64,000 nt of DNA from Diaporthe sp. PMI_573 (taxonomy: Eukaryota; Ascomycota; Sordariomycetes; Diaporthales; Diaporthaceae), in assembly GCA_021399435.1 (NCBI GenBank), contig JAJTUP010000002.1, positions 3,658,001-3,722,000 of the forward strand, written 5' to 3'. Shown in pieces: positions 10,960 to 21,545 of this stretch; position 1 is the stretch's first letter, and each line of letters opens with the position of its first letter. The notes under the pieces are model-generated. The model did no database searches, was not told where the DNA came from, and saw only the letters and a program-made list of their open reading frames with translations. The position numbers were made by a program, and so were the translations under genes.

Positions 10960-12804
10960 CTATATAAGTAAGGCAGAAGACCCAAGGATATTCAAAGCCG
11001 ATGACAAATCACATACATCCCCATCCACCGTCTCCCTCGAATGCCAAACCTGTTCCATTATACGGAGTGTTGTGCCAATTGTACCAAAATCAGCCAACTC
11101 GCCTACCTCTCCGACAATGCGGCGGAACTCTGGCTCTTGGCCAGGCAGCGCGAGACACCCTGCCACGCAGATAGGCCACGACAGACTCCGCAGCTGAGCG
11201 GGCGACTCGATGGTCTGCAACAGACCGACAACCTTGGCAACATTGTCGTGCACCTCGGCAGACCTTGGTTGCCACCCCGAGACAGCGACAGAGAGGTAAA
11301 TTTTGGCCGCATAGGCCCAGATGCGCGTGACGGTCGCGATTGCGTTGTGATCAATGCTCCGGTCATGCCGACTGTAGTATCCCTCGAGTCGACGGCTGGC
11401 TCCTGTCCCGCGGGGCGCAGCACGGGGTGGGTTGCGCTCCAAGCCCAGGAGCCCGTCGTCGAGCGCCTGGGAGATTGGGTCTGCCAGCTTGACGAGGTGG
11501 AATACGGAAAAGTTCCCGGTCTGTTTGGCCTCGCGCTTCCAGGCACAGAGGGCTGAGATGTTTCCTATGGCGACTAGCGGCCAATTCTGCCAGCCTAAAA
11601 CCTGCTCTATTCGGACTTGGCAATCTTGCTCGCTTTGAGCAGACAACAGGCTGGGGTGATATGTGTGCAAATGGGGGGCTCTACCCAAGGATGTGCTTGC
11701 CACGATGTCCACATAGAGTAGAAGTGATATAAAGAAAACCAAGGCGGATTGATCAGGTGTGTTTGGAAGAGGCTTCTGATGTGTCGTCGGTTCCGGGAAC
11801 ATTATGGGCGGCAATGCACTCAGGAGGGTTGTGATACTTGGTTCTGAGGCCCCGTCGAGACCGTGGACCGTGAACATCTCATCGAAGATGGCCAAGGCCG
11901 GGGTCAAGTGGATCGCCCAATCCACATCCCTGCGTACAGTGACCTCAACGATGAGCAAACACGTAATTTCCTCCATGATGCGCGCCTTGCCCGTCAGCGA
12001 GCTTGCATGCGGCCCTTGATGGCTCAGCTCGGCGACACTACTCTGAATCGTCTTGACGGCAAGGTCCATCTGCCCGACGAGCCGGTCCCAGACGAGGGCT
12101 TTGCACTCATCGTGCATCTGTCGCTCCTCGTCCTGTGGAACCAGCGAGAAGAAGTAAGAGCTGAGGCTAGCCGCCGTGTGGAAAGAGACCTCGTTCTGGC
12201 ACAGCATGCCCAGCAGCCACTGCCTCCCTGTTTCCAGCAACGACGGGCGGTAAAACGGGAATAGGAATGGGAACACGTAGTCGAGGTAGATCATGACGGA
12301 CGCGAGCTGGGCCTGGGCAGGGGCCTGGATCGGGATGCCCAGGCCGGCGGACCAGGACGAAGAGGAGGAGGCCGGCGAACAGCTGGTCTGCAGCGTGTGG
12401 GCCCCCTCAGACGTTAGCCCGGTCGTGGACGGAGACCGAGAATCAAAGGGCGAGTGGGACTGGAACCCATCGTCAGAGCCACTCGCGAGGGACAAGGAGG
12501 CAGCAGACTGCGTGGTAGAGACGACCGCGGCGTCAAGCACATCCAGCGGCTCATTGTTGCCATGAGCAGCCAATAGACGCCCTTCTCTGCGCAGGAGCGC
12601 ATTGTGCTTGATTCTCCGCTTGATGGCCTCGGACATGTTGTTTTGTCCGGCGCCCCCGTCCATCCATGATGGCCGAGTCTCTCCGGTGTGGCAGGCAATG
12701 TCCAGGGCTAGACAGCTCCCACAAACGGGTCGGACTGCGTCGCAGCGCTTGCGGCGCAGGCGGCAGGTCCAGCAGCCTTCGCCTAATTTCCGACCAGGCG
12801 CCAT
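10960..12804 (-). CDS. Zn2Cys6 transcription factor (likely pathway regulator)
   Basis: 614-aa nuclear regulator from the true ATG at 12804, single exon. The N-terminal binuclear zinc cluster is C11-x2-C14-x6-C21-x6-C28-x2-C31-x6-C38 with the basic segment RLRRKR. A Ser-rich linker spans roughly residues 110-150, followed by a fungal-specific transcription factor domain (Fungal_trans_2 type; segment DYVFPFLFPFYRPSLLETG). It is the only transcription factor I see in the window. Its divergent arrangement with the SDR at 13262 (457 bp between starts) and position inside the aromatic-polyketide block suggest that it activates that block. Whether it also acts on the fusicoccane genes is open. Confidence 0.92.
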   Translation of the reverse strand: MAPGRKLGEGCWTCRLRRKRCDAVRPVCGSCLALDIACHTGETRPSWMDGGAGQNNMSEAIKRRIKHNALLRREGRLLAAHGNNEPLDVLDAAVVSTTQSAASLSLASGSDDGFQSHSPFDSRSPSTTGLTSEGAHTLQTSCSPASSSSSWSAGLGIPIQAPAQAQLASVMIYLDYVFPFLFPFYRPSLLETGRQWLLGMLCQNEVSFHTAASLSSYFFSLVPQDEERQMHDECKALVWDRLVGQMDLAVKTIQSSVAELSHQGPHASSLTGKARIMEEITCLLIVEVTVRRDVDWAIHLTPALAIFDEMFTVHGLDGASEPSITTLLSALPPIMFPEPTTHQKPLPNTPDQSALVFFISLLLYVDIVASTSLGRAPHLHTYHPSLLSAQSEQDCQVRIEQVLGWQNWPLVAIGNISALCAWKREAKQTGNFSVFHLVKLADPISQALDDGLLGLERNPPRAAPRGTGASRRLEGYYSRHDRSIDHNAIATVTRIWAYAAKIYLSVAVSGWQPRSAEVHDNVAKVVGLLQTIESPAQLRSLSWPICVAGCLALPGQEPEFRRIVGEVGELADFGTIGTTLRIMEQVWHSRETVDGDVCDLSSALNILGSSALLI

Positions 12805-13261
12805 TCTTGGAGCTGTCGGCAGTCAAAACCATGCAAGTCAGGGGTGGTGGAGGAGTATGTATGCGCGCGCGGAAAATGCAGCGAGGAGAGTTGTGGGTTT
12901 GAGGCCTACGTGTAAAGGTCGTGAGAGAATTAACCAGCGGGGAGTTGAGCTGACGCGGGATGAGAAATCCGCATGCTGACGCCCCCAGACACCTTAACTC
13001 CGAGATAAAACCCGCGCGGTATTTCTCTTACGGCGCGCGGGAAATGACGGAAAAGGCATGCACGGATGAAATGTAAGCACGTATCTAGTGCACCGCATTT
13101 GGTCTGCATACAAAGGGTATAAGTAAACCCAGGAAGATATATATGCATGTAGGTATCGACGCCGAACAGACCGACAGACAGACAGCAAGAACAACAGAAC
13201 AACACTTCCCAACAGCTTCAGACAGCACCTGGTGAAATTGACAAACTCTTCGAAATTCACA
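12805..13261. promoter_or_regulatory. Divergent promoter, regulator and SDR
   Basis: 457 bp between the starts of the Zn2Cys6 regulator (minus) and the SDR (plus). A TATAAG box lies at 13118-13123, about 140 bp before the SDR ATG. It is followed by a CA/GA-rich leader (GACAGACAGACAG) typical of fungal 5' UTRs. Confidence 0.5.
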
Positions 13262-14107
13262 ATGGCCGTCTCCAAGAAAACAGTCCTCATCACCGGCTGC
13301 TCAGAGGGTGGCATGGGTGCTGCCCTCGCAGTAGCTTTCCAACAAGCCGGCTACCACGTGTACGCAACTGCTCGAGATGTCTCCAAGATGGCAGATCTCT
13401 CCAAGGCCGGCATCCAAACCCTCCCGCTCGACATTATGTCCGCGCAGTCTATCGCCGCGTGTGTGGCCCAGGTCCACAGCCTCGACATGCTCGTCAACAA
13501 CGCCGGCCTCAGCTATAGCATGCCCATGTCGGACGTCGACATCGACGAGGCCAGGAAGATATTCGACCTGAACGTCTTTGCGCAGATTGCCGTCACCCAG
13601 GCCTTCCTGCCGCTGCTGCTCAAGTCCAAGGGCATGCTCGTCAACCAAACCTCCGTCGTCGGCTGCGTCGTCGGCCCCTTCCAGGCCATCTACAACGCAT
13701 CCAAGGCCGCCATGTCCATGATCTCGGACTGCCAGCGCCTGGAGCTGGAGCCCTTTGGCGTCAAGGTCATCGACCTCAAGACGGGCGCCATCAAGACCAA
13801 CCTGAGTCAGAACCAGGCACAGCTCACCACCATGACCATTCCTAAGGGCTCCATCTACGAGCCGGCGAGGGAGGCGGTCGAGTCTGCCATGCGCCACGAT
13901 AGCATGGCTGATGTGGGCACGCCAGCAGACCAGTGGGCGAAGGAGGTCGTCGGCGACCTGATGAAGAAGAACCCTCCTCTGATCATTTGGCGAGGCGCGA
14001 ATGCGCGTATGGGGCGGTTCGGGACTATCATGCCACATGGAATGCTGGACTCGACGATCAAGAAGATGACGGGTCTTGATGTGGTAGAGCAAAAGATCAA
14101 GGCCTAG
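13262..14107 (+). CDS. Short-chain dehydrogenase/reductase, AYR1-like
   Basis: Single-exon 281-aa protein; the first true ATG is at 13262 (an upstream in-frame GTG is ignored). Classical SDR features are the cofactor motif TGCSEGGMG at residues 11-19, NNAG at 79-82, catalytic Ser131, and Tyr144/Lys148 in the YNASK motif. The overall pattern is that of the NADPH-dependent 1-acyldihydroxyacetone-phosphate reductase (AYR1-like) group. Members of this group are often recruited to polyketide clusters as ketone reductases. It is divergent from the regulator gene. Reduction of an anthraquinone, hydroquinone or ketone intermediate is plausible but is inferred from context only. Confidence 0.88.
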   Translation: MAVSKKTVLITGCSEGGMGAALAVAFQQAGYHVYATARDVSKMADLSKAGIQTLPLDIMSAQSIAACVAQVHSLDMLVNNAGLSYSMPMSDVDIDEARKIFDLNVFAQIAVTQAFLPLLLKSKGMLVNQTSVVGCVVGPFQAIYNASKAAMSMISDCQRLELEPFGVKVIDLKTGAIKTNLSQNQAQLTTMTIPKGSIYEPAREAVESAMRHDSMADVGTPADQWAKEVVGDLMKKNPPLIIWRGANARMGRFGTIMPHGMLDSTIKKMTGLDVVEQKIKA

Positions 14108-14608
14108 GAGAGAGTGACTTGAGGTTATTTGGCGGTCCCTGTGGCCGGGATCTTGCGTATTACGGTGGTGGGATAAGCGGTGCTGTATAGAAGGAGAGAA
14201 TTGTTCTATTTTGGGGTTCGAAGATATCCACATTGCGCTATGCAAGAATCATCTGAATTATATTTGTTTTGAAAAATGTTTGCTCTTCCGTAGCAGTCAT
14301 TCACAAGAAAAGGAGTCTAGAGGGTTTCTTGACTAGTTACCAAGTAGTCACTTATAGCTCAATCCTTACCATCATGGCACTGAGTCTCAAATCGAAGACG
14401 CTCTTGGCATTTGAACAAGACTGTGTTCACAAGAATGTCTATGATGTGAATGGAGGCTTCGTGATGATTACTGCAGGTGCCTTTAGGAAGCGTTACGTAT
14501 GTAGTATTTTCGGAGCAAAGTACAGCCAGAGTCACAACAAGACATTGGGGAAATTTCGGAATGGGCGATTTCAGGTCGACAAATGATTGGTAGTATTACT
14601 ACAGGCGC
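14108..14608. other. Convergent intergenic between two SDR genes
   Basis: 501 bp between the 3' ends of the two SDR genes. A 105-aa frame at 14269-14586 begins at a non-ATG codon and has no recognisable domain; I do not call it. Confidence 0.45.
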
Positions 14609-15702
14609 CTATGCGCCGACTCTTTCGTCCCTTTCAATCTCCTCCTTGCTCGGGCACCATTTCTCCTGCAACGCCTTGTCCAGACTTAAGCCGTACTCTT
14701 CCTTGGGCCACCATTCTCCCCAGCTCGTCAAGAAGATCCGCTCGGGGTCTTCCGGGAAATCTTCCCTTGTCAAAGCGGCCAAGATGCTCTGCGCACCTTC
14801 CTGGATGCTCTTCGCTCCAGGCATCGTAGGCAATGGGATCGGGTCCCCGGGCTTTGCGAAGCGGGGTAGTCCTGTGCCCGGAATCAAGCCCGGAGACACG
14901 GCCACGACTTTACAAGTTCCCTGGAGCTCACGACGCCACCAGTGTGCGCCAAGGAGCTGGATGAACTTGGTCATCGGGTAGAGCTGCAGATGGTATGTCT
15001 CAGCTTTGGCTTTGGCGCTGTCTTCAAGTCCAGCTGAAACAAAGATAGGAAGAAGAATCAGCCTTGGATCAGAACATCAGTTTGAGGATAAATTTTCTGT
15101 ACTTACCTGTGTCCTTGACAATCTTGATAGCGCCTGAAGACACCACAACGATCCGGGTTCGCGATTCCTCAAGCTTCGGCCGCAGTAAATGCGTCAAGTA
15201 GTGCTGAGCTAAATGAAGGCTCAGATTAAAACCGGTATACAGTACCCAGGCGAGATATGGCAGTACTCACAGAGATGGTTGACAATAAATGAGTGGCTCC
15301 ATTGAGAACCATTCGGGCCGGGACTGCCATCAGCACTACGAGCAATGGCAGCATTTAGCAACAGAAAATCCAATGGCTCTTGCCCAAGATTCCTCAGCGT
15401 CTGATGAGCGAATGACTTGACCGTCTGTAGATCGGTCAATTCAAGCGGCAGAATGGTCAGGCTGTGCCTGCTGTTGTCATATTGTAGCTTGTCATAAGCA
15501 GCCTTTGTAGTCTCGACATTCCGCGCGCCGAGAATGAACTTGTACGCCTGGGTCTGCCCAAGTAGTTGCTTCACAGCCTCGAAGCCCTAAGCGAAGGTGT
15601 TTTCAAGTTAGCGGGGTTGAGAAACGAGAGAGGGGCTGAGGGTCACTCTACCAAGCCGGAAGTGCAGCCAGTCGCCACGATCGTTTTCACCACGGCTGTC
15701 AT
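14609..15702 (-). CDS. Short-chain dehydrogenase, retinol-dehydrogenase-like
   Basis: Four exons: 15702-15652, 15586-15271, 15208-15107, 15033-14609; 297 aa. Introns of 65, 62, 73 nt have donors GTAGAG, GTGAGT, GTAAGT. The first exon codes for only 17 residues, but it carries the start ATG and the first half of the Rossmann motif TGCTSGLG, which is completed across intron 1. Further landmarks are the strand end LLLNAAIA, the VVVSSGA active-site Ser strand and the catalytic YPMTK. It belongs to the WW-domain-oxidoreductase/retinol-dehydrogenase-like SDRs that are common in fungal clusters. It is the second reductase of the aromatic block; substrate unknown. Confidence 0.87.
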
Positions 15703-16478
15703 TGTGGCAGAGTCAAATGCTTCAACTGAATTACTGATTTGAGGAATCCTTCCACCAGACATAACAGAGTAATGACCAAGTACAAATATATATGTACCTA
15801 GCTTCGACTTAAGCAAGCTGCAAGTGTCTCTCGGTGTCTCGCTTCGGACATAAGACCCCAGCCAATGTCCGATTTAGCCGGCTGCAGAAAGACCATGGAA
15901 TGGGTTACACCGTGTTCAGGCCTAGCGCCGTCTGACATACATATTCCTCACTCCACCGCGGGCTATTTTCCGCCGCCCGCGGGAAAACGGCCTTGCATAA
16001 AATTCGATCGAGGATTGTTGCTTTGTTTTCGTAACCAGTCTCGATACCAATATTCTGACATGAAAGCCTCGATGCAGTACGCACCGCACACGATGCAACG
16101 TCGCAACGTTGCCACATATACTAGATGTGATACTGTGTGAGTCTGGGAATGGAGTAGCAATCGGAACTGAAGTTCGAAGGAGGTAGTGTGCGAATCCGCC
16201 CTGTCAAGGTCCAAGTACTAGCCTGGTTGGTCTGATCACTGTGGATGCAGACATTACACAGATACGCATGCCAGGCCTCTCCTCGTCTTAAGACGGCATA
16301 GCCTAAGAGTACCTTCAAATTCTCGTGGCTAAACCGCTAAACGGAAGTAAAGGTTTGTATATGAAATGTCGCCTTGATATTTTGCGAAGATCATCAAGGA
16401 GAATGAAGTATTGATCTTTCATAAAGAGAGGGCCGCTTTCAAATTTAGTTCATTCAATTTAAACACTCAAGGCTTATC
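15703..16478. other. Intergenic, SDR to EthD-DUF1772 gene
   Basis: 776 bp with no convincing gene. It is upstream of the SDR and downstream of the EthD-DUF1772 fusion (both minus strand). Small frames lack recognisable content. Confidence 0.5.
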
Positions 16479-17652
16479 TCAATTCAGGCTCCTTTTCAAT
16501 GCCATGCTTCCCAGGATCGCTCCAGCCAGTGGAAATAATGACCTCGCAACATGCATCAGACTCCATTTTGTCACAAGTTCCTGCGCCTCAGCCAAACCCC
16601 CTGCGGGAAGGACTCCGGCTTTCGCCTGCGCTTCCAAAGCAAACAGCTTGTTATTAGTGGGCAGCATGACAATCCAGGTGAACGGTACCATCAAGACGGT
16701 AATTAGACCGGACACGAGCTGTGACCGCCATCGGGAATTACCAGCATTTCTCTTCTGCCGAGCCGTATACAGATAGAGAAGAAGCGTCGACACTGACAAG
16801 GCCGGAAGCCCAAGGTGGCCGTAGTGGTACGTACGAGCCCATTGGATGTACAGGTGGCCCGCCGTCTCGGTCGTGTCGAGGAAGACGGGAACCGCCACCA
16901 GGGACAACGCCATCATGGCACCTGTTGGTTTTGTTAGGTTCATCATCTTGTTGATGTGTCTTCTATGAATGATTTGCTGATATTATGTGCTTACCGGACA
17001 GAAAGGAACCTGTAACCAACGCCGTGGTCTGATAAGCAGTAACCGACTTCGCCGGGTCCTCCAGACCATCCACAACGACGCCGCCATCAATGAATTGTGT
17101 GATCCAGCCAATAGTCATCCTGTCGCAGACCCGTAAGCTGAAGCATTTCCCTTGCGAAAATCACCTGGTGGGCACCATGCTTACATGCTTCTTTTCGTAT
17201 CTGCGAACTTCTCATGGTCACCCATCAATCGCCGCTTGTACTCCGGGTCTTGTTTGAAGCGCTTGTAGTCCTCTAGTCGCTTGAAAACCACCTGACTGAA
17301 GCAGTCAAATTCGGCCAACTTTGCCATCTGCGGGTCATAGAGCTGGCTCATCATGGCGCGCGTGGCCGACTTGTTGTGGATCTTTTTGAAGAATGAAACA
17401 AGATCAGCCCAGTTCAAGTTGATAGCCGCTGAGCTGGCGAAAATTTGTGGAATCACCTACCTGTGTCCATCTCACAATGCCATACTTGACCATCAAATCC
17501 TTGGTCATGGGCGCCGATACTTGGGTCATGTGATGCTGGTAGTCGTCCTCATGCATCCCAGCTTTCTTGTAGCCGCATATGGTGAGGCAGAGGAACTTGC
17601 CCTCGCCACCCTCGGTTCCCATTGAAACTCCAAGCTCTGTGGTTTTCGACAT
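16479..17652 (-). CDS. Fused EthD - DUF1772 protein, MdpH-like (decarboxylase/anthrone oxygenase)
   Basis: Four exons: 17652-17461, 17381-17185, 17119-16995, 16921-16479; 318 aa. The lengths sum to 957 nt, exactly in frame. The N-terminal half is an EthD-type ferredoxin-like domain ([15 protein letters not shown] ... [14 protein letters not shown] ... FADTKRS). Reading exon 2 straight through gives a stop just after KRSM. A GTAAGC donor there joins to an acceptor before ATGACTATTGG and restores the usual EthD tail ([10 protein letters not shown]). The C-terminal half is DUF1772 with three or four membrane helices, as in the HypC/anthrone oxygenase family. By comparison with MdpH, and with AgnL1/AgnL2 as I recall them, it would decarboxylate an anthrone carboxylic acid and oxidise the anthrone to the anthraquinone. 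The alternative is two adjacent genes. Confidence 0.82.
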
Positions 17653-19600
17653 AATGTTGCTCTGTCTTCACTTCCAAACGCACAAAACTTTACTACCATT
17701 ATGTCTATTCTGCTTAAAATTTGGTCTGGTTTTGGTGATGACTGAAATAGGAATGTGGATGTCTCTAGGCTATGCTGACAACCGGATTCCGATGTGGCGT
17801 TCTAGACCCGATGAGTGGGTGCCCGATGCAAACCTCAACTGCTCCTCCCGAAGCATTCGGACACCGCCATACCCAGCCAAGGTCGGCCCAGCTCCGAACG
17901 TACGTCCTCCCAGTACCTACACTTTTAGTACTAACCGCTGCTAAATAAAGGTACTTTATGATGACTTAGCAGACTCCGACGTGAAAAGCTGGGTGCGCCG
18001 GCATTGGCTGCGCCGTACCCACTTTTGTTTACATGTTGTATCAAGTCAGACCAAACCTCCGAGACGCGACACCTTACAACTCGATCCTTCGCGTGCAGAG
18101 GTACGAGTGTTAGTAATGAATACCACCATGAGTGTCGCGTGGATACCAAGAGATGTGACACCTGGCATTTGTCGTTCGTGGAGGTACCAGCCAGTAGGCC
18201 AGGAGTGCAATAGGCTGGCCGTAGCAATGGTCATTGTAATCTCGATATTCTGTATCGTATTAATCATCAAAATCCCTTCGTTCGTTCTCGCGCCTCTTCC
18301 AGCTTGCGCTCCTTGCCAGTTTCCTTGTCGAATGGGTTAATGCATGAGCCGTTGCGATTTTTATGCGCCTCGTCCGCCGAAAATGAAATTTCAGATTTTG
18401 AAGTTGGCAAAGTCCCCCATCCTAGCCTTATATACTACATTTTCAGTGTTCAGCTCCCAATCAGGGTTATCAAGCCCCCAATTATTTTGAAACTTCGACC
18501 ACATGTAATCGTGATGCAGAAAACGAGCGACGTGGTAGACAGAGATCTCACTGAGAACTACAAACGCGGCGAATGAATACGAGGATGGGAACGCAGCAGT
18601 GTACTCCAAGGCTGCTTACGTTTATAGCTCTTTTCCAGCCTTTCTCAGGCCAAGTTCACCCCAGTCCGGGATTGCCCTGGACCGGGTGAATCCTGGAATT
18701 TATCTTTGATTTTGACTTTTTTTTTTCAAGCGTGCTAAGGATCTCCTCCAGCCCAGAAGGACTTCCCAGGTGTTACCGTAGGAGCCATGGAAGCCTTTCT
18801 TCCATCTGCGGACTTCACCGTGTCTTTTAAAGGCCGTTACAACTGTCTCATAGTATGAAGTAATGTATTTAATGCGCCGCAGTACCAGGCAGTCATTATT
18901 TCCAAGTTTCACATCATCCCGCAAGATGGGAGGCATTTTGGACGGCGGCCCTGGCCTCAGACAGCCCGTTTTAGTATAGTTTTCCTCCGCCCAACCCGAA
19001 GCTTCACAGCGTGCCATATCATATATGGCTGTGAGCCTTTTTGCCCAATATTCCATATTACTATGAGTGGACTTTTGGTGTTTTGAGATACTCTTAGATC
19101 TGTAACTCGCGGAGCAACGTAGGAATACGAGAGAGAAAAATGAAGATGGCAGCACTTGAGACGTTATGTTGCAGTTTATCTGGAAAGCAGAAGAATTGGA
19201 AAAAACACGTAGCAAAATGGAAGCAAGATCTAGGGTGCAGACCAACAGGGCTCCTCTCCACCCAAACTTTCCACTCTGCCTCGGAAACCTTGTCCGCACC
19301 AGTCTCTTCTTCCTCAATAGTGATGGCTAAGCATGCTTTCACGACTGTCACGCGCCCCGATAGCACGGACAAATCTCCTGAGGATCCCAGGATCATGGTA
19401 AAGACGTTCTACTTCGGCGATGAATCTGCCTTGATTCAACACCTCGAGCGGCGTCGGGCCTTGATGATCACCATGTATGTTGCAGCCCCACGAGACACCG
19501 TCATCAACGTAGCACATGCCGCAATCATGGCTGCTCCATATCTTAATACAATATTTGGCATCCTAGCGTCAATATATCCACCATAGCCTAGTGTTTTGCT
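17653..19600. other. Boundary region without convincing genes
   Basis: About 1.9 kb between the aromatic-polyketide block and an AT-rich patch. Overlapping frames occur on both strands (148 aa on plus, 19140-19586; 205 aa on minus, 18700-19317). They cover each other and show no domain I recognise, so neither is called. Confidence 0.4.
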
Positions 19601-20480
19601 CCGATACTACTAAAGAAGGAAGTTGTACCAAAAGATAAATGTAATAGCCTCTACTTAAAGATTAAGTAGAATAAACGCCTAGTAAAACTATACGTAGTTT
19701 GGTCTAAGTTATTAAAACTAACCAAGCGTGTGATGAAACGGTATAATTCGTCAGCACCTTTCTGGAATGTATACCTGCCACTAGAGCACAAAGCGCTCCC
19801 TTTGCCTCCAATGTAGAGCAAGGAGTTACCCGCTCCTCTACTTCTATTATATGATAGGTGGTTATATAAAGAATTAAGAGTTAATCTATTAAAGAAACCC
19901 TAAAGATATATAAGTTAGTTAGAAGGGTAAATCAACAGGCTCTAGGTAGATAATAGAGACCTATATAAAGTAATCCTTAAATACAGAAGGGTTCTTATAG
20001 AGACGGATAGGCTAATTGAATGATTATAGAACTAAAATATAAAGTTCATATTAAAGATTAATTAGTAGAAAGAATTAGTGTATATTGCTGGTAGAATTGG
20101 TGCTACTACCGAAGAATTTAAGCAAGCTGCTTTATAGTCATTAACCAAATTTTTCGATTCCAAGGCTGGTCATGATACTATAGAAAATGGTATAAACAAA
20201 GTCAAGGAAGGGCTAAGCTTTAGGATTAGTAACATTATAACGGTATATAGTCAAATATAGGTAATAAATGCACCACGTATATATGTATAAATAAATCATT
20301 GTTATAAATGATGGCGAGAGACTTCTTGCCTGTTTAAATACAAATGAGGCTATAGTTTATATGAATTCGCTAAGTGAGATCCTGCCTATGGGAAATTGAT
20401 TGGAAATAAGTGTCGTGTTCGATTAGCTAGGTCTCTATCAGTCTCCCTAGTTAGCGCCCTCTATAGTTAGATACGGCGAA
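19601..20480. repeat. AT-rich decayed sequence
   Basis: Composition shifts to AT-rich, TpA-heavy sequence with stops in all frames. This fits a transposon or gene inactivated by RIP-like C-to-T mutation. It lies between the two biosynthetic clusters. No element type can be named from what remains. Confidence 0.45.
20087..20260 (+). pseudogene. Decayed coding fragment, function unknown
   Basis: Inside the AT-rich patch one frame reads as natural protein (motifs ATTEEFKQAAL, KVKEG) for 57 codons, broken by one in-frame TAG at 20135-20137 and ending at TAG 20258. It looks like the remnant of an exon. No family is recognised. Confidence 0.25.
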
Positions 20481-21545
20481 AGATTTTGATACTAGCACAT
20501 TGTATACTATCGTCCTGATCTTAGGACTGCCCAAAAAGTGTATCGTCGACGTCTCCTATTTACCATTCCTGTTCCACTCGACCAATCGCTGCTGGAAATT
20601 GCAGAATGCCGCCAAGAAGTCTAATTGTGCCGACAGAATCAAGCATCGTCCTCAGACCTTGGCTCGGGGACCCACAATATGGAACTCTCACCTTATATTG
20701 GCTCATTAGTTTTCTTTCTGTTCTCGAGAACATTTCCCATCCAGACTTTCACCTTTAAGACATGGCTTTGCATAATGAATATCAAAAGAGGTACAAGGTA
20801 GAACAGACGCATGCCAAGTCGTTTGGTCAGTATTAACTATTTTCAGGAATTGACACCGCCAGACTCAATTTCTCAGAACGAATCGCTTCCTACGAAACAT
20901 ATACTTGAGAATTATTAATAGTTATATTCTGCCGTCGAGAGGAACAGGAACGAGACCTGCAACCACTTGCACTCTTTATCTGCTTATTATCAGGGCTGGG
21001 TGGATGGTTGCTCGGGGATGCCAGAGGGCCCTCAGGCATGAGATTGTTGTGCCTATGCCAGTATGAGCTTGAGTTGGCAGCATTCGGCTCTGAAATGGGG
21101 CAGTAGATTAGGGCAGCGGGCGGGTGAGGCCTGACGTCGACCGACATGCACGTGCGCTGGAAACAGGTGGGATGTCTCCAATGATAACGTTGTTTGGCAA
21201 TATTGCGTGTCTGTTCGGGCTTGGTGTAGCTGTCCCGGAACAGGTTAGCGACTTTGGTCGTGGATTGAAGGAGTCGTTTGTTCTTCCCATCACTCTACTT
21301 TAGTGATAATAGCTTCAATATTGCCAGCAGAAAGTTCCATTTAGCTTTTCTACCCCAGTCTCTAAAGATATAAAGGACTTTGAAGCTATGCTAATAGCCG
21401 AATAACTAAATTTAAGATCTTGTGAAGCATTTAACAACCTATAAAGCTATTTCATTGGATTAACTCCCGCTATCATACAACGCTCAAACATTGAACCTTG
21501 GAAGACACGTACTATAACACCACATTCAAACCGCTTTAGTTGTTG
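20481..21545. other. Intergenic before the fusicoccane cluster
   Basis: About 1.1 kb downstream of the first fusicoccane-cluster P450 (minus strand). Only short frames, nothing recognised. Sequence at 21300-21480 is again AT-rich. Confidence 0.45.

Noticed and set aside
13301..14245. 314-aa minus-strand open frame
   Set aside because: Antisense to the SDR at 13262; composition of a shadow frame.
16479..17118. Separate DUF1772 gene starting at the ATG at 17118
   Set aside because: Possible, but the splice from the EthD exon fits the donor/acceptor rules, the frame and the domain ends better.
18700..19586. Overlapping hypothetical frames of 205 aa (minus) and 148 aa (plus)
   Set aside because: They cover each other on opposite strands and neither has a domain or convincing gene structure.
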